DNA from: Monilinia fructicola | Lineage: Eukaryota; Ascomycota; Leotiomycetes; Helotiales; Sclerotiniaceae | Direction: 5' to 3' | Length of the DNA stretch: 64,000 bases | NCBI GenBank assembly: GCA_008692225.1 | Contig: VICG01000005.1 | Location: 1,831,001-1,895,000, forward strand | In this document: positions 10,646-23,396 of the stretch, piece after piece | How positions within the stretch are numbered: the first letter of the stretch is position 1 | Layout: each line of letters opens with the position of its first letter | Made by a program: the position numbers and the translations under genes | Notes under the pieces: generated by a model | Databases searched by the model: none | What the model was told of the DNA's origin: nothing | Seen by the model: only the letters and a program-made list of their open reading frames with translations

Positions 10646-13600
10646 ATGGATAACGCCCAATATCATTCCAACGCGATGAGCAACGGAAACTCGCCATACT
10701 CTCCACTCCCCGGCATTTCCCCTCACCAACTTCAACATAATTCAAACTTGCCTCCTCACACTTTACCGCCCCTTCAACCACAGCAACACGCTGCGATGCA
10801 ACAACAACAGCAGCAGCAGCAGCAGCAACAACAACAACAACAACAGTCATGGAGCGCGCCTCACACCCCACGTACTCCCGGCACTCCAAATACACCAGGG
10901 TCCGCTAGTTTGGGTTATTCGCAGGTTGGAGCACAATCAAGACCTCCACAGATGATGTATGGAAATTCTTACCAGCAACAACCCCCGCAGCATCAATACC
11001 GCACTTCGGGCTCCATGATGCCCCAATCGTCGGCTGCTCTATCGCACAACCAGCCCATTGCACCAGCTCCTGCAACCAGTCGTGGTCCTCCTTTGAGACC
11101 CATGCCGGCGAGCAATGTCCCACAACATCTCTCGATGCATCCAGCTTATCCTCAATCCAATATGCTTCAACAGCTTTCAGAAGAACCCCCTACCCATGTA
11201 GTGGGCTCTCAGGGTCGAAGAGGTATATTACCCAGTGCACCGGGCCGTCCACAGGTCACTGCTACTGGCCCTGGGTCCACAAAAAATGCTATGATCCCCG
11301 CAAAGGATGCTGACGGGAAATTTCCATGTCCTCATTGTACCAAGACATACCTTCATGCCAAGCATCTTAAGCGTCATCTCCTGAGACGTAAGTATTCCCA
11401 CCAAGATTCCATCAATTGCTTGTTAAACAAACATTTTTAACGCCCACCAGATACCGGAGATCGCCCGTATATGTGCGTACTTTGCCGTGATACCTTTTCT
11501 CGCAGTGATATTTTGAAACGTCATTTTCAGAAATGTTCAATTCGTCGTGGAAATCCTACAGGAGCAAGTCACTTGTCTCATGCACAGGCACATTTGAAAA
11601 AGTCGCATCCTGGACCCAAGGCCCATCAGCCGATGGCTCCCGAGTCTGATCTGATGGCGGGTATGAATGGTATGAATGGCATGCCAAATGATGGCTCAAT
11701 GCACCCATTTGGGGTAGTTCCTGATGGAAGTATTGCCGATGCTGGATCTAACCTGACAGATGACCAAGCTTCGAAAGCTTCGAACGACCTTCAGCGACTC
11801 GGCAACCCCGATAACAGAGACCGACGAAGCATGACTGGACCTGCTGCAGGCGGTTCGAGTCGATCAAGTTTTGATCAGGGCTATGGAGGAGGAATGCCGA
11901 GTACTATTGCTTCCGCTATGAACCCTGCCATGGCATTCAGCATGCCAAATGGACAGAATGGTCATTCTTACAGTCAGAGCTACGATTTTGCTTCTCAAGG
12001 CAACACTGCTAACTTGCATGCGCAGTCGACGGAGGGAATGTCAACTGTTTCTAACGGGCGACCTCCGATGCCTGTCTATGCAGGAGCGAACGCCAGCCAA
12101 CATTCGATACTCGACTGGCCTCACATGATGCAATCGAACGGTCAAAACAACTTCATGACTCCCTACAACTCGAACCACCTCGCGAACCAACAAATGCAGA
12201 TTAAACAAGAACCCTACACCTCGAACCTCCCGAACTCGCAAATGCAAATAAAACAAGAACCTTCTAATCATGGTGGTCTTTTCACTGGCGTTTACCCTGG
12301 CGCTTCCGATCTTCCCGGCCCTGATTTCTCCAACTGGAACATTCCCGCTCCTAATGAACCACTCCAGCAAATCTCAAGCCAGTTGCTAAACTTTTGCCTG
12401 ACTACACATCCACAACTCAACGCTCGCAGTCAAGAAATCAGAAAGTTTCTCTCCGCAGATAACATCAAGCACTTTCTTGAACAGTTCAGCAATTTTCAAG
12501 GACATTTCCCCATCATCCACATGCCAACATTTCGTATTACCGATACTTATGAAGGTCTTCTACTAGGTATGATCTGTATAGGTGCAGTTTACTCTGATCG
12601 CATGACTTCCGTCCAAGTCCGTGAGATGATGGAGGTTGTGAAGATGGTGATCGAATCCAATTCCCAAGTCTACACCGTCATCTCGCGTGCATCAACTGGT
12701 GATTATGCCAATGAATCAATTGGATCGTCCAAATCTGAAATTGAGCAAATCGCAGCTATCTTTATGATGCAGGTTCTCTTCACATGGCACGGTACACCAC
12801 TGCAGCGCGAGAAAGCCCGGCGTGACTTTCCACTGGTTGTTTCTCTCGCCAGAAGAGCAGGTCTCACACAGCCAATGACCTCGAATCCCTTCAGCGTTCT
12901 GCATCAAAACCATGTAAATGTTGATGCCTTTGTTGCTGCAAACTTTGATTGGAATGCGTGGGTTGAACAGGAGAAAAGATCCAGGATACTCTACATGATA
13001 TTTCTGCTGGATGCCGCTTTGGTTATATTCTTCAACATTGCACCTTCTTTTGATGCACTGGAGATTCGTCTTCCACTTCCTGCAGATGACGCTGCATGGG
13101 AAGCCCGCACTTCTGCCGAGTGCGCCGATGCTCTCGGTCTCAACGGTACCGCAGTCTCCGCACAAAAGAATCCTGAGGGCAATCGTCGACGAAAGCAGCC
13201 TGAGATGCACACCGTGCTTAAGACGTTGATGCACCACAGTTATGACATGCAGACCGGCACCACCAACCTGTTCTCTAAATTTGTACTGGTACATGCCCTT
13301 CATGTGCAATTGTGGACTGCTCAGAAACAGGTGTCACAAGAATCCGGGCAAATCACTGCGTCCTTGAGCAGTGGAACCAATACACCATTGAGTCAAAATG
13401 ACTGGGTTGTCAGAAGTGGAGATCAAAACGGCAGTGGCGCACCAAGCGCAAATAACAGTGGGCGAGCAACTCCGGTCGATGGTCAATCTCATCAACTTCT
13501 CAAGTCTGTCACGACCGCCTTTGAGAAATGGAAGAAAGCTTGGGATGAAGACATTACTGTTCAGTATCCTCCAGGATCTTCCTATCCTCGCCGATTTGGA

Positions 13601-13891
13601 TTCTGTCGTGACGGTGCACATTTTTACTGGCTTCAGAAGTGCATGTTGTCTCAAAAACTCGACTGGCAAATGCCTTCTGACCAAAGATTCACACATGTGA
13701 TCCAGTTGCTGAAATTTGCAAAGCGATGGGCCTCGACCGATACTTCAAAAAGAGGCGAAGAGCCAGGATCAATCAGCGACATTGATAAAGATTTTGGAGT
13801 AGCCAACTTGACACTAGATATGGCCCAATTGTTCAGACCAGTAAATGCAAAGATCGATTCTCCGGTGCAGGGCGTACATACCAACATTTGA
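10646..13891 (+). CDS. C2H2 zinc-finger transcription factor with fungal-specific regulatory domain
   Basis: Nuclear DNA-binding regulator of 1060 residues. Exons are 10646-11387 and 11451-13891; the 63-bp intron (GTAAGT donor, CACCAG acceptor) splits finger 1. Residues 1-70 are Asn/Pro/Gln-rich with a polyglutamine run at about 52-67. Finger 1 is CPHCTKTYLHAKHLKRH closing at the second His after splicing, followed by the canonical linker HTGDRPYMC. Finger 2, CVLCRDTFSRSDILKRHFQKC, ends in Cys instead of His (C2HC). A Ser/Asn/Met/Gln-rich linker contains a duplicated QMQIKQEP motif (about residues 430-465). The C-terminal half matches the fungal-trans fold: FPIIHMPTFRITDTYEGLLLG, AAIFMMQVLFTWHGT, PLVVSLARRAGL and RILYMIFLLDAALVIFFNIAP. 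No frameshift is needed. The target genes are unknown. Confidence 0.93.
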
Positions 13892-16800
13892 CGGCGGAAT
13901 GATATGAATTATACATTTGGGCGGTAGATCTTTTAGACGGTTTTCATTGCATTGCATGGGCGTTGTTGCATTTCCTTTGATACATTCTCTTCTATCCGAC
14001 AGCGTCGAGATCTGAGAGACTATACGTTTTTAAGAAAAGTTTGCGTGGATCTTTACATGTTTGCATTGCATTTGGCGGCGAAGGGTTGGGAAGCTTATTT
14101 GCATTGCAACTTCTGTGTGCTTGGGGATTTCACTTTGTTTGCATTTCGTTGCTCCTCCTTCACGGGACATTCCATGTCACATTGCGTTCCGAGTTAGGAA
14201 ATGGAAAAATGAAAGAAAATCTTATAGAGGGATACAGTTTTTTTTAAGTGCTGCATTAGATGGCTTTGCTTGTTTCCTTTGGTACCTTGTCTATAGAGAC
14301 GTCGTTATGATGGTTGTCTGGGGGAAGATGAGATGTCCTTTGGCCGGGATGATGAAAAGCATTTGAGATTATTTGGGTGGAAGAAAAGAGGATTGGCATT
14401 CGCTCACGCAAAAAACAAAAGGAGAAAAAATTACTTGAACTTTACCAGAACCAAGAAAAAAAAATTAAATTTGGTATATGGTCGTACGCTGGATGAGATG
14501 GTTGGCGATGCAGAAAAGGGAGCGTAAATAGAGGATTTGTACTTGACATACATACTTTTCTATTTCTCGTAGTTTGTCTTTTTCGGGGGTCGTGCTCGCT
14601 TTACTTGCTCTTTTCGGGTGTTCATTTTCAGAGTGCGTTACATAGCTTAGGTCAAAATGGGGTGGTGGGATATTATGGGATAAAAATTATTGATTGGTAT
14701 CGACGTTACTTTTTTATGAAAGTCGTTGATATTATATTATATAGCTAGAATCAAAAAAAGAATTAAAATTTTATTAAAAGGGATTTGACATGTTCCTGTA
14801 TGTATGTATGTGCGTGTGTGTGTGTGTATCATGGAATATATTTAAAAAGGTGGGTGGATTAGATCGTGATGAATGATTGAGTGGAGCGACATCGATGGTC
14901 GTTGAAATATACTTTATGGATTATGGTATGTGGGATGCTTTAAAGCAGCCAGATATTAACGGGTGAGGGGTGGCGGGTGGTGATATGAGGGGCACTTATA
15001 AAGTCGCATCCCAGCAGCGGCGGGAAGGAATGGTGGAGTGTGTGTGTGGATGCGGATGTGGGTGTGGATGTGGAATGTGGGTTTGTTTGTGCGACCGGCC
15101 GGATTGGATTGGATTGGGTTGGATTGGGTTGCACTAAATTAATTCCTATTGGGAGGGCGGTGGGTGCGTAGGTGAAGAAGGGTGAGTGAGTAGCGAAGGA
15201 TGGAGAGATGGTCGGTCGGTCGGTCGGTTTGTGGAATGTGGAATGTACTTTGTAGATATATATGTGTGTGTCTAGGGTGGTGAAGTGGATGGATGGATGG
15301 ATGGATGATATGTTGAGAGCGAGATTGCCATTTTGGTGCGTGTGGTGATATTGGTGTTTGTGCGTGTGTAGGAGGTGGAAGGGAGGTGGAAGGTGGGAGA
15401 TGGGAGATGGAAGATGGAAGATGGAAACGGGTGTGGTGTGGTGTGGTGCGGTGTGGTATTATTGTTGAGATTGTTGGGATTGTGAGGGTGGGATACTTGT
15501 ATACTTGTAGTGCTGTAAGCATGAGGGTGTCGAAGTCAAGGGTAACTTCACACGAGGTGCGTGTGGGGATAGATGGAGTGAGATGCGGGATGCGAGATGC
15601 GAGATGCGAGATGTGAGATGTGGGTGCATGATACATATGCCAGCCACCAAGTGTGCGGGAGGCGGAAAGGGGCGTCTTTTTTTTGGACCCCAATGCTTGG
15701 CTTTGGGGGTTGGTTTTGTGTGCAACATCTACTGCGTATATGCGAGTGCGTTGACGCGTATAAATATTGAGATAGGGTGAAGTGATATGAAGGGGGGTAG
15801 TTCCTCGTCTTGTTTGCTGGCGAGCGGTGGGCAGTTTGATTGTATCTTCAAGATCGCATTTGCGATGATTTCTCTGCCTTCGCAATCGTTTCGTTTTCAC
15901 ATGTTCCGTCCACTGCGGTGCCCTTCTTCCCAACTCCTCAGAGTGAACGAGTTCTTATCACGCCCGTTTCCATGAGTGACCTGGAAGCGTTATGTGTCGA
16001 GTATAGATGCACAAGGGAATTTGCAGTGAACTGTATGTTATTTTCATCCACATATTCGTCTAGTTATCTATGCCATTCATCTATGTCCAAGTTTTACCCG
16101 ACGGCTCGAATCAATCTCGTCCATTTTAGGGGAGTGAGATAGTATGTATTGTATGGGGCAGGTGTGAGAGCGAAGTAAGGCAATGCGATGAGTGAATGGA
16201 GCCCTATACCTCTTTTTTATTGCATATCTGTAAGAGGCTGGACAACACAGATACATTCGCCTGGATATCCATTTTGATCCTAAGAGTCCTACACATCAAA
16301 GCCATACGTCCCGTGTCCTCAGATAATGTCGTTTCTTCTGGCTTTTTTTGCTGCCACTGTCTTTTACTATCAAATGTTTGAATTTATTTCATACAGTTTC
16401 ACCCTTGATCTAACCATTGGGATAAGGAGACTGAGCCTGGTACAAAAACCAATGCTATTTTGCATAAACCCGGCGATGTAGAGCCCTACATATTAAATAC
16501 AGGGGTCCTAGTGTTTATGTTCAGAGTACACATGAGCTCCAGGATTTCAATAACCAACAAGACTTCTCAATCACAAGCTTCAACCTATCAAATCTACCCA
16601 GTTCTATGCCAGGGAGATGAGAGGAAGCAAGTATGTTCGGTTTGAGAGTTGTGTTGCATATGATATAGAGATCTGGGTGAAAGGGTACTATGAATCATTG
16701 AGAATCTAGGTGATTGATGACTATATCAGGGAAAGATTCTACTAAAGGTGAAAAGGATCTAAGTGATAGAAAAAATCCAAGAGACCTCGATGGAAGAGAA

Positions 16801-18075
16801 TATAAATATTAAGAAGAAAAAACTAGGGTATCAGACAAGGAACAGAACGTTTGACTGTAAGGAGAAGAGGAGCTAATAAATCGACGAACCCTTAAGCAAG
16901 GAGCGCGCCAGGTAAATGAGTGAGTGAGGATGGTGGGTTGGGGATTATATTTCAAATTTTATGAAAGGTGGCTGATGATGTTTAGGGTTTGACCTAATAA
17001 CCATATGGACATTTTAGGATCAGAACATTGTCTTTGAAGACTATTCAAACATATCGTCTGACCTTTGGTGACGGTGAAAGAGTAACGTTAAGGATCATTT
17101 GGAATATGAATTCTACGATTAAACGATAAGTTATAGGTACCAGTGTCGATTCAATGATGATGAGCTAAGACGATACAACTCATTATGAATATGTGCTTGT
17201 ACCGGCGATGGTCTAAAGCTACTTACGATGGTAGCCCTAAGAACGCCAGCTCATATGCTGATACCACACCATCCACACAATCTCTATCCCGACAAAATTA
17301 ATACGCAATGAGCATTTGAAAACACGGGTCAGAATTAGTGATTGCCGAGACATGATGTTTCTTCAGCATTTGAACATTCAACCCTAGATAACATTAGTCT
17401 AGAGGTACTATCTGGTAACTGATTGAACACACATTCTAGCATTCGACGGTCGCGTAAACGTGGCGTCACCTAATGACTATCTCATCATACAATATCAACA
17501 ATCGCTCAGGACATATTCAGTAATCTGCGCATGATATCCCAACAGGTGAATACATCCACCACGTTAGCGAGATAGATCGAGCCGATGCCAGGGTACGCCC
17601 ACGAGACCATCAAGCCAGCCCTCTACCCTCCAAGTGAAAATCCCAGTTAGATCGATTCATAGCTCGAACTCGATCATTCACCATTTGAGATATCGATGCG
17701 GCAATGCGCTCGCAATACGGCAGATTCGAGGAATTTTTCCACAAGCTGCAGTCACCGCCCTCCCTGGTCAGGTATTGGAGAAAGTGAATTCACTCCAGCA
17801 CGTTGAGAACTCTGTGAATCAATACGGCAGGAGTTGTGCTGCGAGTGCGGGGGTACCGCAGCTTGGAGTGTCAATTTAGATATCTCTCTCTGTTCAAGAG
17901 CTTCTTCCAATATACTATTGACTTGTTCATACTCATAATCAAACAACTCATCTCGTTCTCCAAATTCCCAAGAACTGACCTTTCAAGCATTCATTCACGA
18001 CCGTCGCACCTTCATTCTGCGACATTTATCAATCTATTATAGATCGGGTATCGATCACTAAACATCCCACCACCA
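13892..18075. other. Intergenic region, about 4.2 kb, mostly low complexity
   Basis: Contains the 3' flank of the C2H2 regulator, TG-rich and GATG-rich tracts, and about 2 kb (16100-18075) of ordinary AT-rich sequence. Short frames are present, but none carries recognisable domains. The last 100 bp before 18076 is the probable leader of the AT-hook gene. Confidence 0.5.
14940..15640. repeat. Purine/G-rich imperfect tandem block
   Basis: A run of degenerate short repeats: GATTGGGTTG, GTGTGGATGC, GGTCGGTCGG, GGATGGATGG, GGAGATGGGAGATGG and GCGAGATGCGAGATG units. The strand asymmetry (G on plus) creates a 264-codon His/Pro/Ser/Thr-rich open frame on the minus strand (15139-15933), which I treat as spurious. 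Confidence 0.75.
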
Positions 18076-19245
18076 ATGATGATGCAAGCAGATAACCGTC
18101 CCACCCGCAAGCGCAAGATACCCGCAAGACTAGCATCACCATCTACGCAGATCGAGACCGTCACGCTCTCCGAAAGCAGGACCGAGTCTGAGAATGCGAC
18201 ACCTGCCCCCTACCCCGCCACGCCCGTCCTTTCTCCCACGTCTTCAATCTTCTCCGACACATCCAGTCCATGCCCTGCCACCAGAACGTCGGGCTCCAGA
18301 CGGAGAGCCAATGCTCGAGGCAGATTACCAACGAGATCGGAAACGGGTTCGTCATCGGCCCCCCGAGCCCCACCGACTCAGATACCAACCCAGACCCTCG
18401 AAGACGAGGATGACATTGACTCGGCATTCTTCGGGCTCAAACACACCCCCGAATGGAACGGGATGGGAATAGACATCTCCGATCGTTCTCAGCCGCGATG
18501 GTTCCCCCCCGTAAGCTCCCCACCCATCCAGCCACCAACCCACCCTCCCTCACTAACCAACCCATCACTCCAGGGCGTGCTCGGACCACCCTGCCTCGAA
18601 TCCCTCTCCAGCGGCGCCAAGCTCATGCTCATCCAAGAGCTCACCAAGCGCATGACATTCAAGACGCTCGTCAACTTCCTGCGCCTCACCGACCGCCAAC
18701 TCATCCACATCGCCGAGGTCTACGAGCGCGAGGCCCAGAGGGACGAGCTCGAGAAGCAGTACACGCTCGCGGCGACGCGACAGCTCGACGTGATCCGCAG
18801 CAGCCGCGCCGTCACAGTCGAAGACTGGAATTGCGCGCTGCACGCGGAGCTCGACGCGAAGCTTGCGCCGACGGCGCTCGGCTCTCCCATCCCTCTGCGC
18901 GAGATTGGCCACACGGTCGCGTACCTCAAGACCTTCGACGTGCGCGAAGACCTAGCAGGGACCCAAGTCGACATCCTGGATGGAGCCGAGGTCCTGCTGC
19001 CCGACGACTTTCCCTCGTTTCAAGTCGTCGAGCGAGTCAGCGAGGAGATGATGAAGTACGCCCGTCTTGGGGCGGGCATGGAGTGGGACTTCGGTCACGA
19101 GATGGGTCTTCGCGCATACATTTACTCGGAGACGGAGCTTGCCGGGGATGGGGATCGAGTTGCGGTATCTGATGATGAGGGAGGCGACAAGGCTGTGGAG
19201 CCAATTCGGCGTCCGGTTGGTCGTCCGCGGAAGCGAGGTCGGTAG
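18076..19245 (+). CDS. Unknown GC-rich gene with C-terminal AT-hook
   Basis: An open frame of 389 codons, much richer in G+C than its surroundings. A probable intron at 18511-18573 (GTAAGC donor, ACTAAC branch site, CTCCAG acceptor) is exactly 63 nt and phase 0. Its removal keeps the frame and gives 368 residues, joining WFPP to GVLGPPCLESLSSG and deleting a Pro/Ser-rich filler. Residues 1-110 are basic and Ser/Thr/Pro-rich (RPTRKRKIPAR near the start), looking disordered and nuclear. Residues about 150-330 look folded, with helical segments (AKLMLIQELTKRMTFKTLVNF and QLIHIAEVYEREAQRDELEKQ). The C-terminus RRPVGRPRKRGR is an AT-hook-like minor-groove motif. I do not recognise the family. A nuclear, DNA-associated role is inferred only from the AT-hook and basic segments. 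Confidence 0.75.
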   Translation: MMMQADNRPTRKRKIPARLASPSTQIETVTLSESRTESENATPAPYPATPVLSPTSSIFSDTSSPCPATRTSGSRRRANARGRLPTRSETGSSSAPRAPPTQIPTQTLEDEDDIDSAFFGLKHTPEWNGMGIDISDRSQPRWFPPVSSPPIQPPTHPPSLTNPSLQGVLGPPCLESLSSGAKLMLIQELTKRMTFKTLVNFLRLTDRQLIHIAEVYEREAQRDELEKQYTLAATRQLDVIRSSRAVTVEDWNCALHAELDAKLAPTALGSPIPLREIGHTVAYLKTFDVREDLAGTQVDILDGAEVLLPDDFPSFQVVERVSEEMMKYARLGAGMEWDFGHEMGLRAYIYSETELAGDGDRVAVSDDEGGDKAVEPIRRPVGRPRKRGR

Positions 19246-20014
19246 TTCGATGATAGGCCTATTTGCGACGAATTGGGCCGGATGAAATTGAGGCAGCCAT
19301 CCACAATGACAGCACGTGGAGAGTACCGGGGGAGAAGCTGAGGGCAAGGCTGTAGATGGAGGAAAGGGCTGGGGAATCAAATAGACGATTTTTAGTTTTA
19401 AACTAGTGTCCAACTGGGACAAGTAACTAGGTAGGCATTTAGCATATACTGATGGATAGCGGATCTTCACAAAAAGCACCGCTGATTTTCCGAAATTATG
19501 AGGAGTAGCTTTTTCTGGGAAGTGTCAGTGGATCAATAGCGGTCTCACCCATGAGCCCCCAAGGACTGGGAGTATTACGGTATTCCTTTTAGTTACCAAG
19601 GCAGCGAGCCTGTCCGAGATACTTCTCGCGTCCAGGTGACAATATATTTTCGCCTATACACCATCAATAGGAACCACAGAAAATTTCAAACGATAAAATA
19701 TCTTCAATTGAATCGATATATCATATGCTGAGGTAACAATCGGCTAAAGAATATGAAGTTTGCCCATCTATAAGAGGCCGTTGAAGGCAGTGATATCAGA
19801 AGTTCGTATATCGGTCAAAACCCCGGTCGTCACTTTTTAACCCCCACCCATTCCATTTTGGATCGTTGAGATCCTTTTTGAACGCCAAACTTGTTGAAGT
19901 TTGCCCTAAACACCAGCGCTAAATGCAATGTTAAATGCCATAAAACCAAAGTGACCCATTCTCATGCATGTTGAATCGTAAAATCGTGTTGAAAGTATAA
20001 TCATGTTCAAGGTA
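19246..20014. other. Spacer between convergent AT-hook and MTHFR genes
   Basis: About 770 bp, containing the 3' flanks of two convergent genes. No additional feature is visible. Confidence 0.5.
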
Positions 20015-21938
20015 TTAATGACCATTGGCCTGCCCGTTTGTTAGTGGCACGGTCTGGGGCTCGATGGATCGAACGCCATCCACATCGCCACTCTCGGAAA
20101 TTTCGAAAGGTTCATCGAGGTTCTTGACAGTGAGGCCGTCGAAAAGTGGGAAGAGCCCGTGCGATTTATGAAAGTCGTTATGAACTATGATCACTGTTAG
20201 CTGCAATGTCCGTCGTCAAATTTTGCATAAACAACTTACCAATATTTACAAGATACCATGATTCCATAATGGATTCAATAAGTCCACGACTTGGGCTAAG
20301 TGGAGAATGACAATGGGCCCAATCTGTTCCCAGACGGAATGCCTCATCTTTCCAAGCCAAGAAACTGATGGTTTCGACAATCGTAGGTTGCACAATCTCC
20401 TTACCGGGAAACACTCCCCATGTGACAGCGTTTGGCCCATCACTCTGTGCATTCGTTTGCACGTCTCCAGTCTTCTTGACAGCATAGTATGTTAGGTCGG
20501 GGTCGTGTTGAATACGACGCACTAACTCTGGCATCATATCTGGAGCGACCAAGAGTTCCAAATAAGCTTTTTGGTATACATAACCATTGTTAGGTCCCCA
20601 CCCATATACAGGGTCAGATGACTTGGCCCCGTCAACAGCAGGCTGAGAATTAATGGTAAGGAATCCACGTCGATTGAGCTCAATCAAATCAGACTTAATA
20701 ACATCTGCTTCGCTCGAGATCGGCGCTTCACTCCAAGGAAGACTCTCTATGCCGTTCTCAAGGTAACTGACGAAGAGTTCTGCAATATCCTTGATAGATT
20801 TGGGCTGACCCCAGAGTTTGATATTCTGTTCATTGCTGCCCTTCAAACCAATCCCATAGGCATCCAATTCACCAAAAGCAGGAGATCTCGAGTCTCCCCA
20901 TCTACCGTTAGGGAATTCGTCCCAGTCCTGAGTCCTAGCCACATAGGACTTGTTTCGGTTCTTCCAGAAAATTGGGCGAACGTCTTCCTCCCTACGACCA
21001 AGGCCAAGAGATTGTCTCCATGGAAGTGCATGCTTCAAAGGACGGTGAGTTGATGGGGTCAAACGAAGTTCCTCGAGTACCATGCGTGTTGCCTGAGCCA
21101 AATTCATGGTGTAAAAATGGAGATGGTGCACTCCAGCTTCAATAATTCGACGACACATCTCGGCGACAAGATCTTTTCCAATATTTCGCACAGCAGCATC
21201 ATCATTCTTCACCTCTTCGAGAGCCGTACTCCACTTGGGTGGTATCTTACACCCCATATGGTTACATCTTCGAAGAAAGCTTGCATATGTATTGATGGGC
21301 ATGATTCCTGGGATGACAGGGACGCTGACACCTCTTGCTTTGACTTTTCCCAGCCAATCGATGAAGTTATCGACATCGTAGAACATTTGGGTAACAATGA
21401 AAGTAGCACCTGCATCAACTTTCTCCTTCAAATGGTCTAGCAATAGATCTTCGTCATCCTGGTCATCACAGCCCTCCGGATATCCAGCAACTCCGATATC
21501 GAAATGGTTGCCATATGACTGACGGATATAACGAACAAGATCTTTTGCATATTGGAATCCTCCTTCAGTTGCTTCCCATTTCTCTTTTTCTCGCGGTGGA
21601 TCTCCTCGAAGAGCAAGAATGTTCGTGCATCCCGCTTTGTAGGCATTTCTGAGAGCTTCGTCGACCTTTTCCTTTCCCATGTCTGTACAAGTCAAATGCA
21701 TGCAAGTCTCTAAGCCATACTGCGATTGAGCTACTCCCACCATCTCACAGGTCAATTGAGCGAGACGACCACCTGCACCCCAAGTGATATCAATGAAGCT
21801 AGGCCCTAGTCCATGCATGCGGTCCATTCGATCGTAAAGATTTTGTACACCTTGAGCAGTTTTTGGCGGGAAGAATTCGAAAGAGAAAGAGGGATTGCCC
21901 GACCTCTCGGACTCTGCGAGCATGTCTTTGATGTGCAT
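20015..21938 (-). CDS. MET13: Methylenetetrahydrofolate reductase (MET13-type)
   Basis: Reduces 5,10-methylene-THF to 5-methyl-THF with FAD and NAD(P)H, supplying methyl groups for methionine synthesis. Exons are 20240-21938 and 20015-20184, giving 622 residues. The 55-bp intron uses GTAAGT and the CATAG acceptor; the alternative CAG acceptor 9 bp upstream would add three residues, but the chosen one restores VNIVHNDFH. The N-terminal TIM-barrel catalytic domain (about 1-300) shows FSFEFFPPKT with the catalytic Glu, YDRMDRM, DITWGAGG, CMHLTCT, LALRGDPP, GVAGYPEG, FIVTQMFYD and PGIMPI. The C-terminal half (about 340-600) is the AdoMet-responsive regulatory domain of eukaryotic MTHFR. The YDRMDRM form and full regulatory domain fit the MET13 branch better than MET12. 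No defects are seen. In the family, AdoMet inhibits the enzyme; nothing in the flanks shows transcriptional control. Confidence 0.95.
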
Positions 21939-22890
21939 CTTGAAGATTTAGAATCTGCAAGATATAATGCTGTTGAATATATATAATCTGAGAGCAAACA
22001 ATATCAGTAAAACTTCATGGAAACCTCTTAAAGTATTTGGGCGGTGAAGAGTGTAAAAAGACTGTAATAGGTAAGGCTAGAGGTTGTCAAATCTGATATG
22101 AATCCCACAGCGCCTCAATAGAAGAAGAATAAGGAGCTTGGGGCAAGGCAATGTAGGTTGGCAGATTCATGTAATGATGGAGAATGAAGTATAGTACCTT
22201 CTTATTGCCTTCCGTGAGAATATACTCTTTTCCAGCAGGCTAGACCAAATCCCCGAGATGAAAATAAAGAATGGTGAGGACTAGAAAGATACTAGCCGAA
22301 ATACCTTTTACGAGCCCAACGATCTGCTACTTCTCGCAGCATGTACTTTGATTGTTTTGTAGTGATTGTACTGTACTACTGAGGCTTGCTGGAAGCTGTG
22401 TTGCAGTTGTTGTTGTCGTTGTTGAAGTACCGATATTTGTACAAGGCTAGAAGAGAGAGGATGTGAGAGGATGTGAGAGGAGAGGGGGGAAGGGTTTCCA
22501 CCGAAAGGCTAGGAAAATCATGTATTGGATCCAATTCTGTTCATCACGACTAATACTAATTTTGCACCGACACTATTTTTTTTATCAAACTCCACATTAG
22601 ATTTTTATTGTTCTGCAGTCTTCGGTATCCATGATGTTTTATTCTTCTTCTTGAAGGCATTTCATAGTTTGCAAGCAGATTGATAAGAAAAGTAATTACT
22701 AATTAGGTAGATATATATAATATATAATATATAATTCTTTTATCTATCTATCTTATCATAACTCATTACCTAAGTATGGATGTTATGGATGTTATAGATG
22801 TTATTATTTGGTACCGATCCTATGTTCTACCTACCACCTAATTACCACCTACATTTACAATTTCGTGGAGTTAAATTTTACCTCCCAAAT

Positions 22891-22940
22891 CATAACAAAT
22901 CATAACAAATACTAACAAATACTAACAAATACTAACAAAT
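22891..22940. repeat. 10-bp tandem repeat, unit (C/A)(A/C)TAACAAAT
   Basis: Five adjacent 10-bp units: two CATAACAAAT followed by three ACTAACAAAT. Confidence 0.85.
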
Positions 22941-23103
22941 TATTTCGGATGCCGAGAATTGCCCCTCCATCTACGGTAAGGGATAAGGTCACAGTTGGCC
23001 ATAAACAGGATTCCGGCTATGTGGAGACGAGCTATCTCGCTTCCCCATGCTACCGCTAACTAGTAAATTGGTTAGTTGAATTCAAATCTAACAAATCTAC
23101 TAC

Positions 23104-23146
23104 TAACAGATCCAACAGATCCAACAGATCCAACAGATCCAACAAA
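23104..23146. repeat. 9-bp tandem repeat, unit AACAGATCC
   Basis: About four and a half head-to-tail copies of AACAGATCC. Confidence 0.85.
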
Positions 23147-23396
23147 CCCAACATTTAAGTTAGTCTTGTTGTTTATTGTACCATGTAGGAGGTAGAGGAA
23201 TATCGTGTTATCTCTACAAGCGAGTAAACTGCCGTGAAATTTCTCTTTCATCATTTCAACAATACCGCCAATAAATATGGACGCATTAATTAACGCCAAC
23301 ACGCCACATTGCCCCTCCCAGGATATCATCACAAGTTCACAACATACCAAGCCAAATCTTATTAGACCGACAAACAATGCCAACCAAACGAAAACA

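Larger units (their letters stand above)
21939..23396. other. Spacer upstream of MTHFR and downstream of GCP2
   Basis: About 1.46 kb. Holds the MTHFR promoter side and two short tandem repeats (listed separately). No gene is supported. Confidence 0.5.

Noticed and set aside
15139..15933. 264-codon minus-strand frame rich in His, Pro, Ser and Thr
   Set aside because: Created by a G-rich degenerate repeat block on the plus strand. No domain, and the composition follows the repeat units.
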